64,000 nt of DNA from Bosea beijingensis. Lineage in GTDB: Bacteria; Pseudomonadota; Alphaproteobacteria; Rhizobiales; Beijerinckiaceae. Below are positions 27,700 through 37,851 of the stretch, one piece after another. The DNA is taken from contig NZ_CP132359.1 in assembly GCF_030758975.1 (NCBI RefSeq), positions 1,628,811 through 1,692,810 of the forward strand, given 5' to 3'. The number at the start of each line of letters is the position of its first letter. Positions within the stretch are counted from its first letter, which is position 1. The notes under the pieces are model-generated. The model had not been told where the DNA came from. It ran no database searches and saw nothing but the letters and a program-made list of their open reading frames with translations. The position numbers and the translations under genes are program-made.

Positions 27700-29356
27700 G
27701 GGCGGTCTCCTGAAAAGCGGCCTTGAAGGGCGCAAGCCCGATGCGCCGGACATTGTCGATGAAGCTCTCGCCCTCGCTGCGGGCGGCGAGATAGACGGAA
27801 ACGATCCGCTCGATCGCGTCCGGCACCTCTTCCGCAGCAAGGCCTGGCCCGAGGATCTCGCCGATCGCGGCATTCTCGGTGGCGTCGCCGCCGAGCGTGA
27901 TCTGGTAGGATTCGATGCCGCGCTTCTCCAGGCCGAGAATGCCGATATGGCCGACATGGTGGTGGCCGCAGGCATTGATGCAGCCGGAGATCTTGATGCC
28001 GAGCGGCCCGATCTCGCGCTGGCGCGCTTCATCGGCGAAGCGGCTCTGGATCGCCTGTGCGATCGGGATCGAGCGCGCCGTCGCCAGCGCGCAATAATCG
28101 AGGCCGGGGCAGGAGATGATGTCGGTGACGAGCCCGACATTGGCGGTGGCGAGTCCGGCTTCGCCAAGGGCCTGCCAGATCGCGTAGAGGTCGCGCTGGC
28201 GCACATGTGGCAGCACGAGGTTCTGCGCATGGGTGACGCGCAACTCGTCGAAGGAGTAGCGCTCGGCCAGATCGGCGACGGCGCGCATCTGCTCGCTGGT
28301 CGCGTCACCCGGCGCCTGTCCGGCAGGCTTCAGCGAGATCGTCAGCGCCGTATAGCCCGGCGCCTTGTGCGGGACGGTGTTGACCTCGACCCAGCGGGCG
28401 AAGGCCGGGTTCGCCGCTTTCGCGGCTTCCAGCGTGTTGCTGACGGCCGGCAGCACGTCATAGCGCGGCGGCGCGAAATAGGCGGCGATGCGCGCGACCT
28501 CTTCCGGATCGGCATTGATCGAGGGGCCGTCGAGCAGGGCGAACTCGGCCTCGACGCGACGCGTGAATTCCTCGGCGCCGATCTCGTGGACGAGGATCTT
28601 GACGCGCGCCTTGTACTTGTTGTCGCGCCGGCCCTCGAGATTATAGACCCGCATCACCGCCTCGAGATAGGCGAGCAGGTCCTTCTTCGGCAGGTAGTCG
28701 CGCACGACCTTGCCGATCATCGGCGTGCGGCCGAGCCCGCCGCCGACGCTGATCTCGTAGCAGGTCTCATGCGTGTCGGGATGGCGGCGCAGGCGCAGGC
28801 CGATATCGTGGGCCTTGATCACGGCGCGGTCGGCCTCGGCACCGGTCACCGCGATCTTGAACTTGCGCGGCAGGTAGCTGAACTCGGGATGGGCCGAGGA
28901 CCATTGCCGGATCAATTCGGCGGTCGGGCGCGGGTCCTCGATCTCGTCCTGCGCGACGCCGGCGAAATGATCGGCCGTGACGTTGCGGATGCAGTTGCCG
29001 GAGGTCTGGATGCAATGCATCTCGACATCGGCGAGCAGGCCGAGGATGGCGGGCACGTCGCGCAGCTTCGGCCAGTTGAATTGCAGGTTCTGGCGCGTGG
29101 TGAAATGGCCGTAGCCGCGGTCATAGCGCTCGCCGATCAGCGCGAGCTGGCGTAGTTGCCGCGAATTCAGCGTGCCATAGGGCACGGCGATGCGCAGCAT
29201 ATAGGCGTGGAGCTGGAGATAGACGCCGTTCTTGAGGCGCAGCGGCTTGAACTCGTCCTCAGTCAGCGAGCCGTCGAGACGGCGCGCCACCTGGTCGGTG
29301 AACTGTGCCACCCGCTCCCGGACGAAACGCTCGTCGAATTCGTCGTAACGATACAT
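27686..29356 (-). CDS. cysI: Siroheme nitrite/sulfite reductase (CysI, ferredoxin-type)
   Basis: 556 residues from the ATG at 29356 (MYRYDEFDE). It reduces sulfite to sulfide with six electrons at a siroheme coupled to a [4Fe-4S] cluster. Siroheme-binding GHFTTRQNLQFNW is near residue 85. The cluster cysteines are in CPGLDYCALAT and SGCINACGHHH. In-operon ferredoxin and siroheme synthase, with no CysJ flavoprotein nearby, indicate ferredoxin as electron donor. Sulfite rather than nitrite is inferred from DUF934, DUF2849 and the sulfate uptake genes beside it. Confidence 0.93.
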   Translation of the reverse strand: MYRYDEFDERFVRERVAQFTDQVARRLDGSLTEDEFKPLRLKNGVYLQLHAYMLRIAVPYGTLNSRQLRQLALIGERYDRGYGHFTTRQNLQFNWPKLRDVPAILGLLADVEMHCIQTSGNCIRNVTADHFAGVAQDEIEDPRPTAELIRQWSSAHPEFSYLPRKFKIAVTGAEADRAVIKAHDIGLRLRRHPDTHETCYEISVGGGLGRTPMIGKVVRDYLPKKDLLAYLEAVMRVYNLEGRRDNKYKARVKILVHEIGAEEFTRRVEAEFALLDGPSINADPEEVARIAAYFAPPRYDVLPAVSNTLEAAKAANPAFARWVEVNTVPHKAPGYTALTISLKPAGQAPGDATSEQMRAVADLAERYSFDELRVTHAQNLVLPHVRQRDLYAIWQALGEAGLATANVGLVTDIISCPGLDYCALATARSIPIAQAIQSRFADEARQREIGPLGIKISGCINACGHHHVGHIGILGLEKRGIESYQITLGGDATENAAIGEILGPGLAAEEVPDAIERIVSVYLAARSEGESFIDNVRRIGLAPFKAAFQETARAAA

Positions 29357-29360
29357 GAAA

Positions 29361-29717
29361 TCAGCCCTTTGGCGCCGAGGCGATACCGTCTCCGGCCTGC
29401 TTGCCGAGATCGGGACGATTGCTGGGGCCGAGCGTCTTGAAGCGCTCGCGGAAATGGCGCGGCACCGGGCTGCCGCTCTCGATGGCGACATCGACGAGAT
29501 AGGCGTCGACGACCCTGTTGCCGCGCAGCTCAGTGGCGGCGAAGGCTTCGAGCCGTTCGGCCGCCGCATCGTCGGCGGCGACCAGCGCCAGCGCCGGGTC
29601 GCGCGTCCAGGCCAGCGGGCTGGCGCCATCGACGAAGGCGAAGACGACATCGCCGTCGAGCAGGTCGTTGGCGAGGAGGATTGCCGGGAGGGGAACGCGT
29701 TTCGCTGGGGCGGCCAT
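29361..29717 (-). CDS. DUF2849 family protein
   Basis: 118 residues from the ATG at 29717, with GGAGG upstream. The family pattern is visible in ANDLLDGDVVFAFVDG, WTRDPALALVA and the C-terminal PVPRHFRERFKTLGPSNRPDL. DUF2849 genes are found immediately before cysI in many Alphaproteobacteria; no biochemical role is known. The ATG overlaps the ferredoxin stop by one base and the stop lies four bases before the cysI start, so it is tightly coupled. Confidence 0.85.
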   Translation of the reverse strand: MAAPAKRVPLPAILLANDLLDGDVVFAFVDGASPLAWTRDPALALVAADDAAAERLEAFAATELRGNRVVDAYLVDVAIESGSPVPRHFRERFKTLGPSNRPDLGKQAGDGIASAPKG

Positions 29718-30043
29718 CACGCGGCCTCCGCAAGCGTCAGCGTGAGCCCGTCGAGATCGTCAGCCCAGATGATCTGGCAGGACAGGCGCGAGGTCGCCTC
29801 GATCAATGGCAGTTCGTCGAGCGCGTCGATTTCCTCGTCGCGCGGCTCGGGCAGCTTTTCTGCCCATTCCCGGGCGACGATGACATGGCAGGTGCCGCAA
29901 TCGCAGGAACCTCCGCAGACGCCCTCGATGCCGACCTTGTAGTCGCGCAGGATCTCCATGACCCGCCAGCCTTCCACGGCTTCGAGTTCATGGCTCCGGC
30001 CCTGTCGATCGATGACGTTCAGAACTGCCACGATAACGCCCAT
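29717..30043 (-). CDS. [2Fe-2S] ferredoxin, adrenodoxin type
   Basis: 108 residues. The cluster ligands fit C-x5-C-x2-C-x36-C exactly: Cys43, Cys49, Cys52 (in CGGSCDCGTCHV) and Cys89 (in RLSCQ). As the first gene of the sulfite-reduction operon it is the likely electron donor to CysI. The start is uncertain: the ATG at 30043 has only a G-run directly before it, and a GTG four codons later is possible. Confidence 0.9.
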   Translation of the reverse strand: MGVIVAVLNVIDRQGRSHELEAVEGWRVMEILRDYKVGIEGVCGGSCDCGTCHVIVAREWAEKLPEPRDEEIDALDELPLIEATSRLSCQIIWADDLDGLTLTLAEAA

Positions 30044-30122
30044 CCCCGTTCGGTCTTTCGAACAGGAGTTTTACGCTATGGGCGGGGTATGGCTCAATTC
30101 ACATCGGGTAGGCGGTTTTTTC

Positions 30123-30152
30123 GAATTATCTCGGCAGCAGAGTAGAATTATC
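30123..30152 (-). promoter_or_regulatory. Two GATAATTC elements upstream of the ferredoxin-cysI operon
   Basis: On the minus strand GATAATTC occurs at 30145-30152 and 30123-30130, 22 bases apart start to start (two helical turns). The nearer copy is 79 bases before the ferredoxin start, almost the same distance as the copy before sbp. This suggests a transcription factor site shared by the sulfur operons; the factor is unknown. Confidence 0.4.
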
Positions 30153-30247
30153 CCAGAGAGCGGATTCCTCGCCGATTTGCTGCAAATTTGTGCCGCGGGC
30201 AGCTTCCGCGCCGATAGGCGAGGCGCTGCCCGGTGCAGGTCCGCGCC

Positions 30248-31222
30248 TCAGGCGCTTTTCAGGATCGTCTCGACGACGTCCTGCACGTCGAACGCTTCGC
30301 GTAGGGTCGCGAGGTGGTGCGGCTCGCCGCGGGTGAGCTTCGCCACGCCTTCGAGCTGGCGTCGCAGCGCCAGCGGGCGCGCCTCGTTCTGGGAGAGCGC
30401 CTCCGGATCGGCCTCCCAGCTTCCATCGGGGAGGCGGCGCTCCGCGCGCGACCAGTCGCAGAGCCTGACGGCCCCCTTATCCCCTTCGAGCGTCCAGACG
30501 TTATGGTCATCCTTCGCGGTCGTGCCTACGCTGCCGCTCACCGTGACGGGGAGGGCGCCCGCGGTCAGCGCCGCCTCGATCTGGCGCTCGCTCTTGCCGG
30601 CCTCGGGATAGGTCGCCTTGGCAGTAAGCCCGGCGAAAGGACCGGCGATGCGGCGGGTCAGGAACAGGAAATGCGAGACCACCTCACGCGTGAAGCCACC
30701 TTGGGTCGTGCGGTCGAGCCAGCCGGCGGCGTCGACCTGCCAGGAGCGCGGCCAGTTCGCGAAGGCGACCTCGATCGTAACGCGCTGCGGCGTGCCGATC
30801 ACGCCGGAATCGATCCACTCGCGCAACCGCGCGACGGCGGGCGAGGAAGCGAAGGGGAAGTTCACCGCACCACGCGCGCCGGCTTCATTCACGAAGGCGC
30901 GCGCATCCTCGACATCGACCGCCAGCGGCTTCTCGCAGAACACAGCCTTGCTGGCGGCGAGCGCCGCGCGCGCATGACCAAGGTGAGAGGAGGGCGGCGA
31001 AGCGATATAGACGCAATCGCTCGCCGCGATCAGGGCAGGTGCGTCCGGCTGATGCGTCACCGCTGGCAATGCAGCACCGATCCGCTCCATCGCCTCGGCC
31101 GAAGGGTCCCAGATGCCGGAGACGCGCAGCGCCGTCGCAGGCTGGTCGAGCGAGGCGCGCAGCATGCGCTCGCCCATGATGCCGGCCCCGATGAGGCCAA
31201 GGGAAATCGGGGTTGCGCTCAT
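30248..31222 (-). CDS. Gfo/Idh/MocA family oxidoreductase
   Basis: 324 residues from the ATG at 31222; the longer upstream frame has no support. The N-terminal NAD(P)-binding LGLIGAGIMGERM is at residues 8-20 and the family's FCEKPLAVD (active-site lysine) follows near residue 95. The C-terminal half is the usual alpha/beta substrate domain. Members oxidise or reduce sugars, inositols or related compounds. There is no sugar operon here, so the substrate is unknown. Confidence 0.87.
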   Translation of the reverse strand: MSATPISLGLIGAGIMGERMLRASLDQPATALRVSGIWDPSAEAMERIGAALPAVTHQPDAPALIAASDCVYIASPPSSHLGHARAALAASKAVFCEKPLAVDVEDARAFVNEAGARGAVNFPFASSPAVARLREWIDSGVIGTPQRVTIEVAFANWPRSWQVDAAGWLDRTTQGGFTREVVSHFLFLTRRIAGPFAGLTAKATYPEAGKSERQIEAALTAGALPVTVSGSVGTTAKDDHNVWTLEGDKGAVRLCDWSRAERRLPDGSWEADPEALSQNEARPLALRRQLEGVAKLTRGEPHHLATLREAFDVQDVVETILKSA

Positions 31223-31381
31223 CGGTGCCTCGCTCCTCAGAAACCGGGCCGCTTGCGCTGACCCTTTCGAATATCCGGTCAGTCTCGGATTAATCCTAAC
31301 TGCCGGCATGTGTTGAAAGCGGCGCGGCCGCCGGTCCATATCCTCGCCTGCTCATGATGCAGTCTCGCATCCAGGTGAGGC

Positions 31382-32497
31382 ATGATCCGGCTCTACCGTT
31401 CCCTTCCCAGCGCTGCCGATATCCTGAACCGCAACGGCGGTGAAGGCCCCGGCTTCAATGCGATGCGCCTGATCCTGTCGCTGACCATCCTGGCAGTGCA
31501 TTCCGGCTGGGTCGCAGGCGCCGATACGAGCCGCGACTGGGAAGGATTGCACGGCATCTTCCTGATGAGCCTGGTGCCGGCCTTCTTCGCGCTCAGCGGC
31601 TTCCTGGTCACCGGCAGCGCCCTGCGCACGGATGCGGTCCGGCCCTTCATCACATTGCGCGCCATCCGCATCTTGCCGGCGCTCTTCGTCGAGATCACGT
31701 TGTCGGCGCTGGTGCTCGGCCCGCTGCTGACGACCTGGCTATTGCGCGACTATGTCGCCGATATCCGCTTCTGGGAGTATTTCGGCAATATCGTCGGCCG
31801 CATTCGCTTCGAACTGCCGGGTGTGTTCGAGGGCAACCCCGTCGCCGGCGTGGTCAACCAGAACCTCTGGACGCTCAAGCCGGAATTCTACTGCTATATC
31901 CTGATGGCGATCATGATCGCGGTCGGCATCCTGCACCGCCGGCTGCTCTTCGCCGCGCTGACGCTGGCCGTGATCCTCGGCGCCACCGTCGCCGCGTTCA
32001 AGATCGGGTTCGGCGTCACCAAGGGCAACTACCACTGGACGGTGGTGGTCTTCTATTTCCTCGTCGGCTGCCTGTATTTCCAGTGGCGCGAACATGTGAA
32101 GATGCACTGGCTGCTCTTCGTTGCGGCGCTCCTGGCTTCGGTCGCCCTGATGGCCGCGCCGCGCGAATATGCCTTCTTCGTGCCGCCCTTCCTGACCTAT
32201 TGCGTGGTCTATCTCGGCCTGTTGCCGCTGCATCTGCCGGCGCGGATCAAGAAGCTCGACGTCTCCTACGGCATCTATCTCTACGGCTTCCCGATCCAGC
32301 AGGCGATCGTCAGCCAGACCGATTTCGCCCAGGGCAACGGGCCGCTGCTCTTCGCCGTCTCGGCGCCGATCGTCATCGCCTTCGCGCTGGTGTCGTGGCT
32401 CTGGATCGAGAAGCCATTCCTCAAGGTGAAGCCCTACGTGCTCGGCCAGAAGCAATGGCGCAAGGACAAGGCGTCGACGCTCGCTCCGGCGGAATAG
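31382..32497 (+). CDS. Acyltransferase 3 family membrane protein
   Basis: 371 residues, about ten membrane segments. FNAMRLILSLTILAVHSGWV carries the catalytic histidine; PAFFALSGFLVTGSALR, FITLRAIRILPALFVEI and NQNLWTLKPEFYCY follow at family spacing. AGGTGAGGC precedes the ATG. It is the second acyltransferase of this family in the window. It is convergent with an O-antigen-ligase-like gene 10 bases away, which points to modification of a surface polysaccharide. Confidence 0.88.
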   Translation: MIRLYRSLPSAADILNRNGGEGPGFNAMRLILSLTILAVHSGWVAGADTSRDWEGLHGIFLMSLVPAFFALSGFLVTGSALRTDAVRPFITLRAIRILPALFVEITLSALVLGPLLTTWLLRDYVADIRFWEYFGNIVGRIRFELPGVFEGNPVAGVVNQNLWTLKPEFYCYILMAIMIAVGILHRRLLFAALTLAVILGATVAAFKIGFGVTKGNYHWTVVVFYFLVGCLYFQWREHVKMHWLLFVAALLASVALMAAPREYAFFVPPFLTYCVVYLGLLPLHLPARIKKLDVSYGIYLYGFPIQQAIVSQTDFAQGNGPLLFAVSAPIVIAFALVSWLWIEKPFLKVKPYVLGQKQWRKDKASTLAPAE

Positions 32498-32507
32498 CGC
32501 GCAGCCG

Positions 32508-33839
32508 TCAGGACGTTTTTGCCCGCATCCGCGCGGCGAGGCCGAGCCCCATCACCGCCATGGCGAATAGCACCCAGAGCGGATCGGCGCGATTGAGCGG
32601 AAAAGTCTCGAGCATCCCGACATAGGTCATGAGGATCAGGATCATCGCGAAGAGGTCGACGAGATTGCGGTTTTCCGGAATCCGCCAGCCGCGCATGTAG
32701 TCGATCAGCGGCCGGCCCATCAGCAGCCAGATCACCAGCGCCGCGCCGGGCAGGCCGAAGGTCAGCGCCGCGTCCATATAGCTGTTATGGCCGGAGCCGA
32801 TGCCGCGAATGTCCCAGCTCGCCTCGTAATTCTCCTCGAAGCCGGTCACGACCGGCGTCTGCCAGAAGCTGGCATAGCCGTAGCCGAACCAGGGCTTCTC
32901 GGCGATGCGCTGCAGGGCGAATTTCCAGATCTCGTCGCGGCCGGTGAAGGTCGGGTCCGAGATCACCGCCTTGAGCATGGCGTTGAGTGCGGGCGACATC
33001 ACCGAGCCGACCGTCAGCGCCGCGATCAGCGCGACCAGCACGACATGGACCATGACCGCGAGCCCCGGCCGCCCGGTAATGCGCGCCAGCATGACCACGC
33101 CGATGGCGAGTGGCAGGAAGCCCATCGTCGTCTTCGAGCCGCTGTTGAGGACGAAGATCAGCCCGAGCGCCACGACGAGCGCGCCGCGCCAGCGCAGGCC
33201 GCTGCGCCAGCCATAGATCCCGATCATCGCCACGATCGAGAAGACCGGGGCGGCGAAGTTCTTGTGCGCGAGATGCCCGCGCCAGTCGCCGACATGCACG
33301 CCCTCGGCGCCTTCCGAACTGTGGACGACCAGATGCGGCGCCACGATCAGCATGGCGTAGACCAGCATCAGCAGCACGAGGCAGGCATTGAGCGCCGCGA
33401 CGGCAAAACTGCGCTCGTCGCGGGGCAGGACGAGCACGCCCGCGACGACGATCATCACGATCGCGGTGAGCAGCAGACCGCGCCACGAAGCTGTCGGATC
33501 GAGCGACTGCGCGATCGAGAGCGCGGCGACGCCGAACACGACGGCCCAGCGCCCGAACCCGAGTCGCGCCAGCACGTCGCGCTGCGCCAGCCCCAGCATG
33601 GCGGCGAGGAAGACGAGGCCGAGCCCGAACCAGCCGACCTGGTTGACGATATTGCCGGTCGATTCGCCCGGCGCCGTCTGCTGCGGCACGCCGGCGAAGG
33701 GCTGCAGCGACAGCATCAGGATGAAAAGCCCGAAGCCGGCCAGGGTGCTGCCGAGCATGCCGGCATGACTGGTACCATCCGCGCGCAAGGCCGCGGCGGA
33801 TGGGTGGCGGTCGCTGATCGTCGAGCTGCTCTCGCTCAT
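32508..33839 (-). CDS. O-antigen ligase / Wzy_C family polysaccharide polymerase
   Basis: 443 residues with about twelve hydrophobic segments. The periplasmic loop GRDEIWKFALQRIAEKPWFGYG ... GSGHNSYMDAALTFGLPGA carries the conserved arginine and histidine of the Wzy_C/WaaL family. Such proteins ligate O-antigen to lipid A core or polymerise exopolysaccharide (ExoQ type); which one applies here cannot be told. No glycosyltransferases are adjacent. Confidence 0.87.
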   Translation of the reverse strand: MSESSSTISDRHPSAAALRADGTSHAGMLGSTLAGFGLFILMLSLQPFAGVPQQTAPGESTGNIVNQVGWFGLGLVFLAAMLGLAQRDVLARLGFGRWAVVFGVAALSIAQSLDPTASWRGLLLTAIVMIVVAGVLVLPRDERSFAVAALNACLVLLMLVYAMLIVAPHLVVHSSEGAEGVHVGDWRGHLAHKNFAAPVFSIVAMIGIYGWRSGLRWRGALVVALGLIFVLNSGSKTTMGFLPLAIGVVMLARITGRPGLAVMVHVVLVALIAALTVGSVMSPALNAMLKAVISDPTFTGRDEIWKFALQRIAEKPWFGYGYASFWQTPVVTGFEENYEASWDIRGIGSGHNSYMDAALTFGLPGAALVIWLLMGRPLIDYMRGWRIPENRNLVDLFAMILILMTYVGMLETFPLNRADPLWVLFAMAVMGLGLAARMRAKTS

Positions 33840-34026
33840 GAAACTGACACGATCATCCGTAATCGGCCCGGCAGAAAAAGGTCCGGGCGCGCGACAGCAT
33901 AGGCCCGGAATCTTAAGGCGTACTAACCACTGCCGCAGCGACTGCCCCGGCCGTTTACGCGTCTTTCATACTCGGCGGGATGAACTCAACTCTCGCATCC
34001 GAATGCCAAGTCCGGGAGCGTCAGGA

Positions 34027-35244
34027 ATGACAGCCCTTTCCGCCGCGAGCGAACAGGCCCGCCTCGACGCGCTTGCGCGCTACGATATCCTCGATACGCC
34101 GAACGAAAGCGTCTTCGATCGCATCACCAGCCTCGTCTGCCGCATCTTCGCGGTGCCGATGGCGACGGTGACTTTCCTCGACGCGCACCGGCAATGGTTC
34201 AAGTCGCGCCAGGGCGTCGCCGATTGCGAGGGTGACCGCGGTCCGGCCTTCTGTAACCTCACCATCCGCCAGAGCGAGCCGCTGATCGTGACGGACACGC
34301 ATCAGGACGGCCGCTTCGCCGGAAATCCGCTTGTGCTTGGCCCGCCCTTCCTGCGCTTCTATGCCGGCATCCCGCTGCGCAGTGCCGAGGGGCAGAATAT
34401 CGGCACGCTCTGCGCGATGGGGCCTGAACCACGCGCCATCAGTGCCGAGGAGATCGCGATTCTCTCCGATCTTGCCGGTATCGTGATGGAGGCGCTGGAA
34501 TTGCGCCTCCTTGCCACCACGGACGGCCTGACCGGCGCGCTCTCGCGACGCGCCTTCCGCGACGAGGGCGCGCGCACCCTCGCGCTCGCCCAGCGACATC
34601 GCCATGAGGCGAGCTGCATCGCGCTCGATCTCGATCATTTCAAGTCGGTCAACGACACGCACGGCCATGCCGCGGGCGACGCAGTGCTGTTCGGCACCGT
34701 CGCCGCCTGCCGCCGCCTGCTGCGCCAGACCGACCTGATCGGGCGCGTCGGCGGCGAGGAATTCGCCGTGCTGCTGCCCTATACCGACCGGCAGGCCGCG
34801 CTCGGCGTCGCCGAGAAGCTCCGCTCCGGGATCGCGGCCGAGAGCTTTGACGGCAGCGAGGGCCCTTTCAAGGTCTCCGCGAGCTTCGGCGTCGCGACAG
34901 TCACGCCGGGTGTCTCCGATCTCGATTCCCTGCTCGCGCTGGCCGATGCCGCCCTATACCGCGCCAAGAGCGAGGGACGGAACCGCTGCATCGCCGCTCC
35001 CGCGACCGACAGCGCCAGCGTTGGCCGGCGCGTGCTCAAGGCCGGGCAGATCGTGTTCAACGGTGGCCGCTCGGCGATCGATTGCACGGTGAAACGCCTC
35101 TCCGAGGACGGCGCCAGCCTCGCCGTGCTGAGCACCGCCGGCGTTCCCGAGCGCTTCAAGCTCGCCATCGCCGCGGACGGCTTCTCGAAGACCTGCGCCA
35201 TCGCCCGCAAGGCCGGCAGCGAGATCGACGTCCAGTTCGCATGA
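34027..35244 (+). CDS. GAF-GGDEF-PilZ diguanylate cyclase
   Basis: 405 residues from the ATG at 34027. Residues about 25-160 form a GAF domain (NLTIRQSEPLIVTDTHQD, FYAGIPLRS). Residues about 162-325 form a GGDEF domain with active-site GGEEF at 242-246 and the product-inhibition site RQTD at 233-236. Residues about 335-405 look like a PilZ c-di-GMP-binding domain (RVLKAGQIVFNGG), though its usual RxxxR is only partly kept. It should make c-di-GMP in response to a cytoplasmic signal sensed by GAF and may respond to its product. No membrane segment is present. Confidence 0.88.
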   Translation: MTALSAASEQARLDALARYDILDTPNESVFDRITSLVCRIFAVPMATVTFLDAHRQWFKSRQGVADCEGDRGPAFCNLTIRQSEPLIVTDTHQDGRFAGNPLVLGPPFLRFYAGIPLRSAEGQNIGTLCAMGPEPRAISAEEIAILSDLAGIVMEALELRLLATTDGLTGALSRRAFRDEGARTLALAQRHRHEASCIALDLDHFKSVNDTHGHAAGDAVLFGTVAACRRLLRQTDLIGRVGGEEFAVLLPYTDRQAALGVAEKLRSGIAAESFDGSEGPFKVSASFGVATVTPGVSDLDSLLALADAALYRAKSEGRNRCIAAPATDSASVGRRVLKAGQIVFNGGRSAIDCTVKRLSEDGASLAVLSTAGVPERFKLAIAADGFSKTCAIARKAGSEIDVQFA

Positions 35245-35335
35245 GCTGAAGGCAAGGGCCTCTGCCAGCTCGCGCGGTTGACGCTTCCCGCGGCGCTGCC
35301 GCATGACACGGGCCTCGACCAAGGAGGCCCGCCCC

Positions 35336-36376
<1,041 letters not shown>

Positions 36377-36479
36377 CCGCCTCCCGCCTTGTCGGAGCCG
36401 GCGCGTTCGGACACTTTGGCAAGGCTGCTCCACCGGCAGGGAGCGGCATGCGCTCAGCGTCAAGGCCGGGGGGCGAGCC

Positions 36480-37454
36480 GTGGACGACGAAGGCCGCGAT
36501 CTTCACGAGGTGCTGGACTACCGCCCTCGCACCAGCATCGCCCGGCTGCTGCCAGTCGGCCTGCTGCTGATCTTCATCGGGCTCGCCGTTTTCATTCTCT
36601 CCGACGCCACCGACAAGGCGGTGTCCTGGGGCCGCTATGTCTTCATCGCCTTTGCCGTGACGCTGGGCATCGGCACCGTCGCCGCCGCGCTATGGGCGCG
36701 CAACAACCCGCACGAGCCGCTCTTCACGCTCACGCCCGCCGGCATCGACTACCGGATTCCCTGGGTGAGGCGGGTGCTCATCCCCTGGCACGAGGTGCTG
36801 GCCGTCGAGGCCGCCGACATCGCCACGACGATGTGGAACCCGTTCTGGATCTTCGCCTCCGCGCCGACCCGGCTGTCCGTCTCCTCGCTGCATGACGACG
36901 TCACCGTGGTCGTGGTGTCAAAGCGCTTCTACGACAGCGCGCTCCGTGCCAGGCTGTTCTGGCTTCGCGGCCCCGGCTGGAAGGGGAGCTTCACCCCTCG
37001 CGGCAGCCACGCCGTACAGGTGGCGCTGCTCCACGGCCTCGTCGCGGCCGACAGGCAGCAGCTTCGCCGCGCCGTGCAATCCCGCTGGCTCGCTTTCCGC
37101 AACCGGTCGGCGACGGGGCAGGGGGTGGAAACCGTCCCTGCCACACCGTCCCGCACGCGCGAGGCGGGCGTCGCGGCCACAGGCGACGATCCCCGAAAAC
37201 TGTCGCCATGGCAGAAGGTCCAGATCGTGGCGCTCTCGCTCGGCATCGCGGCCTGCCTGGCCAATGTCGCCGGGCTCTGGCAGCTCTACGGGCAGGGCGA
37301 GGCCCGGGCGGCCCGCGCGAAGGCCGTCGAGGAGCGCCGCAGCCGGGAGAACGCGCGCCTGCGCATGCAGGAGGAGGCGAAGCAGCGCGCCGCCGAGGAC
37401 AAGCGGCTGCAGGAGGAGAACGAGGCCGTGCTGCGCAAGGCCTTCGGCCGCTAG
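36480..37454 (+). CDS. Membrane protein with C-terminal coiled coil, unknown function
   Basis: 324 residues from a GTG at 36480. Two membrane spans lie near residues 24-40 and 51-68, then a soluble domain resembling a PH-like bacterial membrane domain (LTPAGIDYRIPWVRRVLIPWHEV). A further hydrophobic segment near 248-265 follows, and the last 50 residues are a highly charged coiled coil (ARAKAVEERRSRENARLRMQ). I do not recognise a named family. There is a possible partner in the convergent small cysteine-rich gene, but no evidence beyond location. Confidence 0.6.
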   Translation: MDDEGRDLHEVLDYRPRTSIARLLPVGLLLIFIGLAVFILSDATDKAVSWGRYVFIAFAVTLGIGTVAAALWARNNPHEPLFTLTPAGIDYRIPWVRRVLIPWHEVLAVEAADIATTMWNPFWIFASAPTRLSVSSLHDDVTVVVVSKRFYDSALRARLFWLRGPGWKGSFTPRGSHAVQVALLHGLVAADRQQLRRAVQSRWLAFRNRSATGQGVETVPATPSRTREAGVAATGDDPRKLSPWQKVQIVALSLGIAACLANVAGLWQLYGQGEARAARAKAVEERRSRENARLRMQEEAKQRAAEDKRLQEENEAVLRKAFGR

Positions 37455-37524
37455 CGCGCCGCCCCTGTTCCTCGCCATCCGGGACAGTCGTTTCCCGGCT
37501 CCGGTTCCGAGGGGCTCGAGGATG

Positions 37525-37851
37525 TCACGCTCCGTTCCGGGCGCTCTCCCTGGCGACGCGGGTCTCGGCCTGCGCGAACGCCTCGTCGGGGTCGAGCCCG
37601 TTGGCGCGGTTCTCCATGGCGTAGGCGAACGACCTGCGGGTATCGTCCGGCATCGCCCGCAAGACGGCACGGAAGCAGGCGCCGCGTTCATCCTGGCAGG
37701 CGCGCATCCGCTTGCAGGTCCTGTTCGGGCAGACGCGGAAGATTTCGAGCTGGTCGGTCAGCCGGCGAAACAGGGCGGCCCGCGCCCTCTGGCAGCTCTC
37801 GAAATCGGTGATCGGCGGGATTTCGGCTTGGGTGTTCTGGCGTTTCGGCAT
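37525..37851 (-). CDS. Small cysteine-rich conserved hypothetical protein
   Basis: 108 residues from the ATG at 37851, which has GGGAG eight bases upstream. The centre reads CPNRTCKRMRACQ followed by ERGACFRAV, a cysteine/arginine pattern that could bind a metal or a cluster. It is otherwise helical and charged, with no signal peptide. I recall similar uncharacterised proteins in Hyphomicrobiales but no function. Confidence 0.6.
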   Translation of the reverse strand: MPKRQNTQAEIPPITDFESCQRARAALFRRLTDQLEIFRVCPNRTCKRMRACQDERGACFRAVLRAMPDDTRRSFAYAMENRANGLDPDEAFAQAETRVARESARNGA

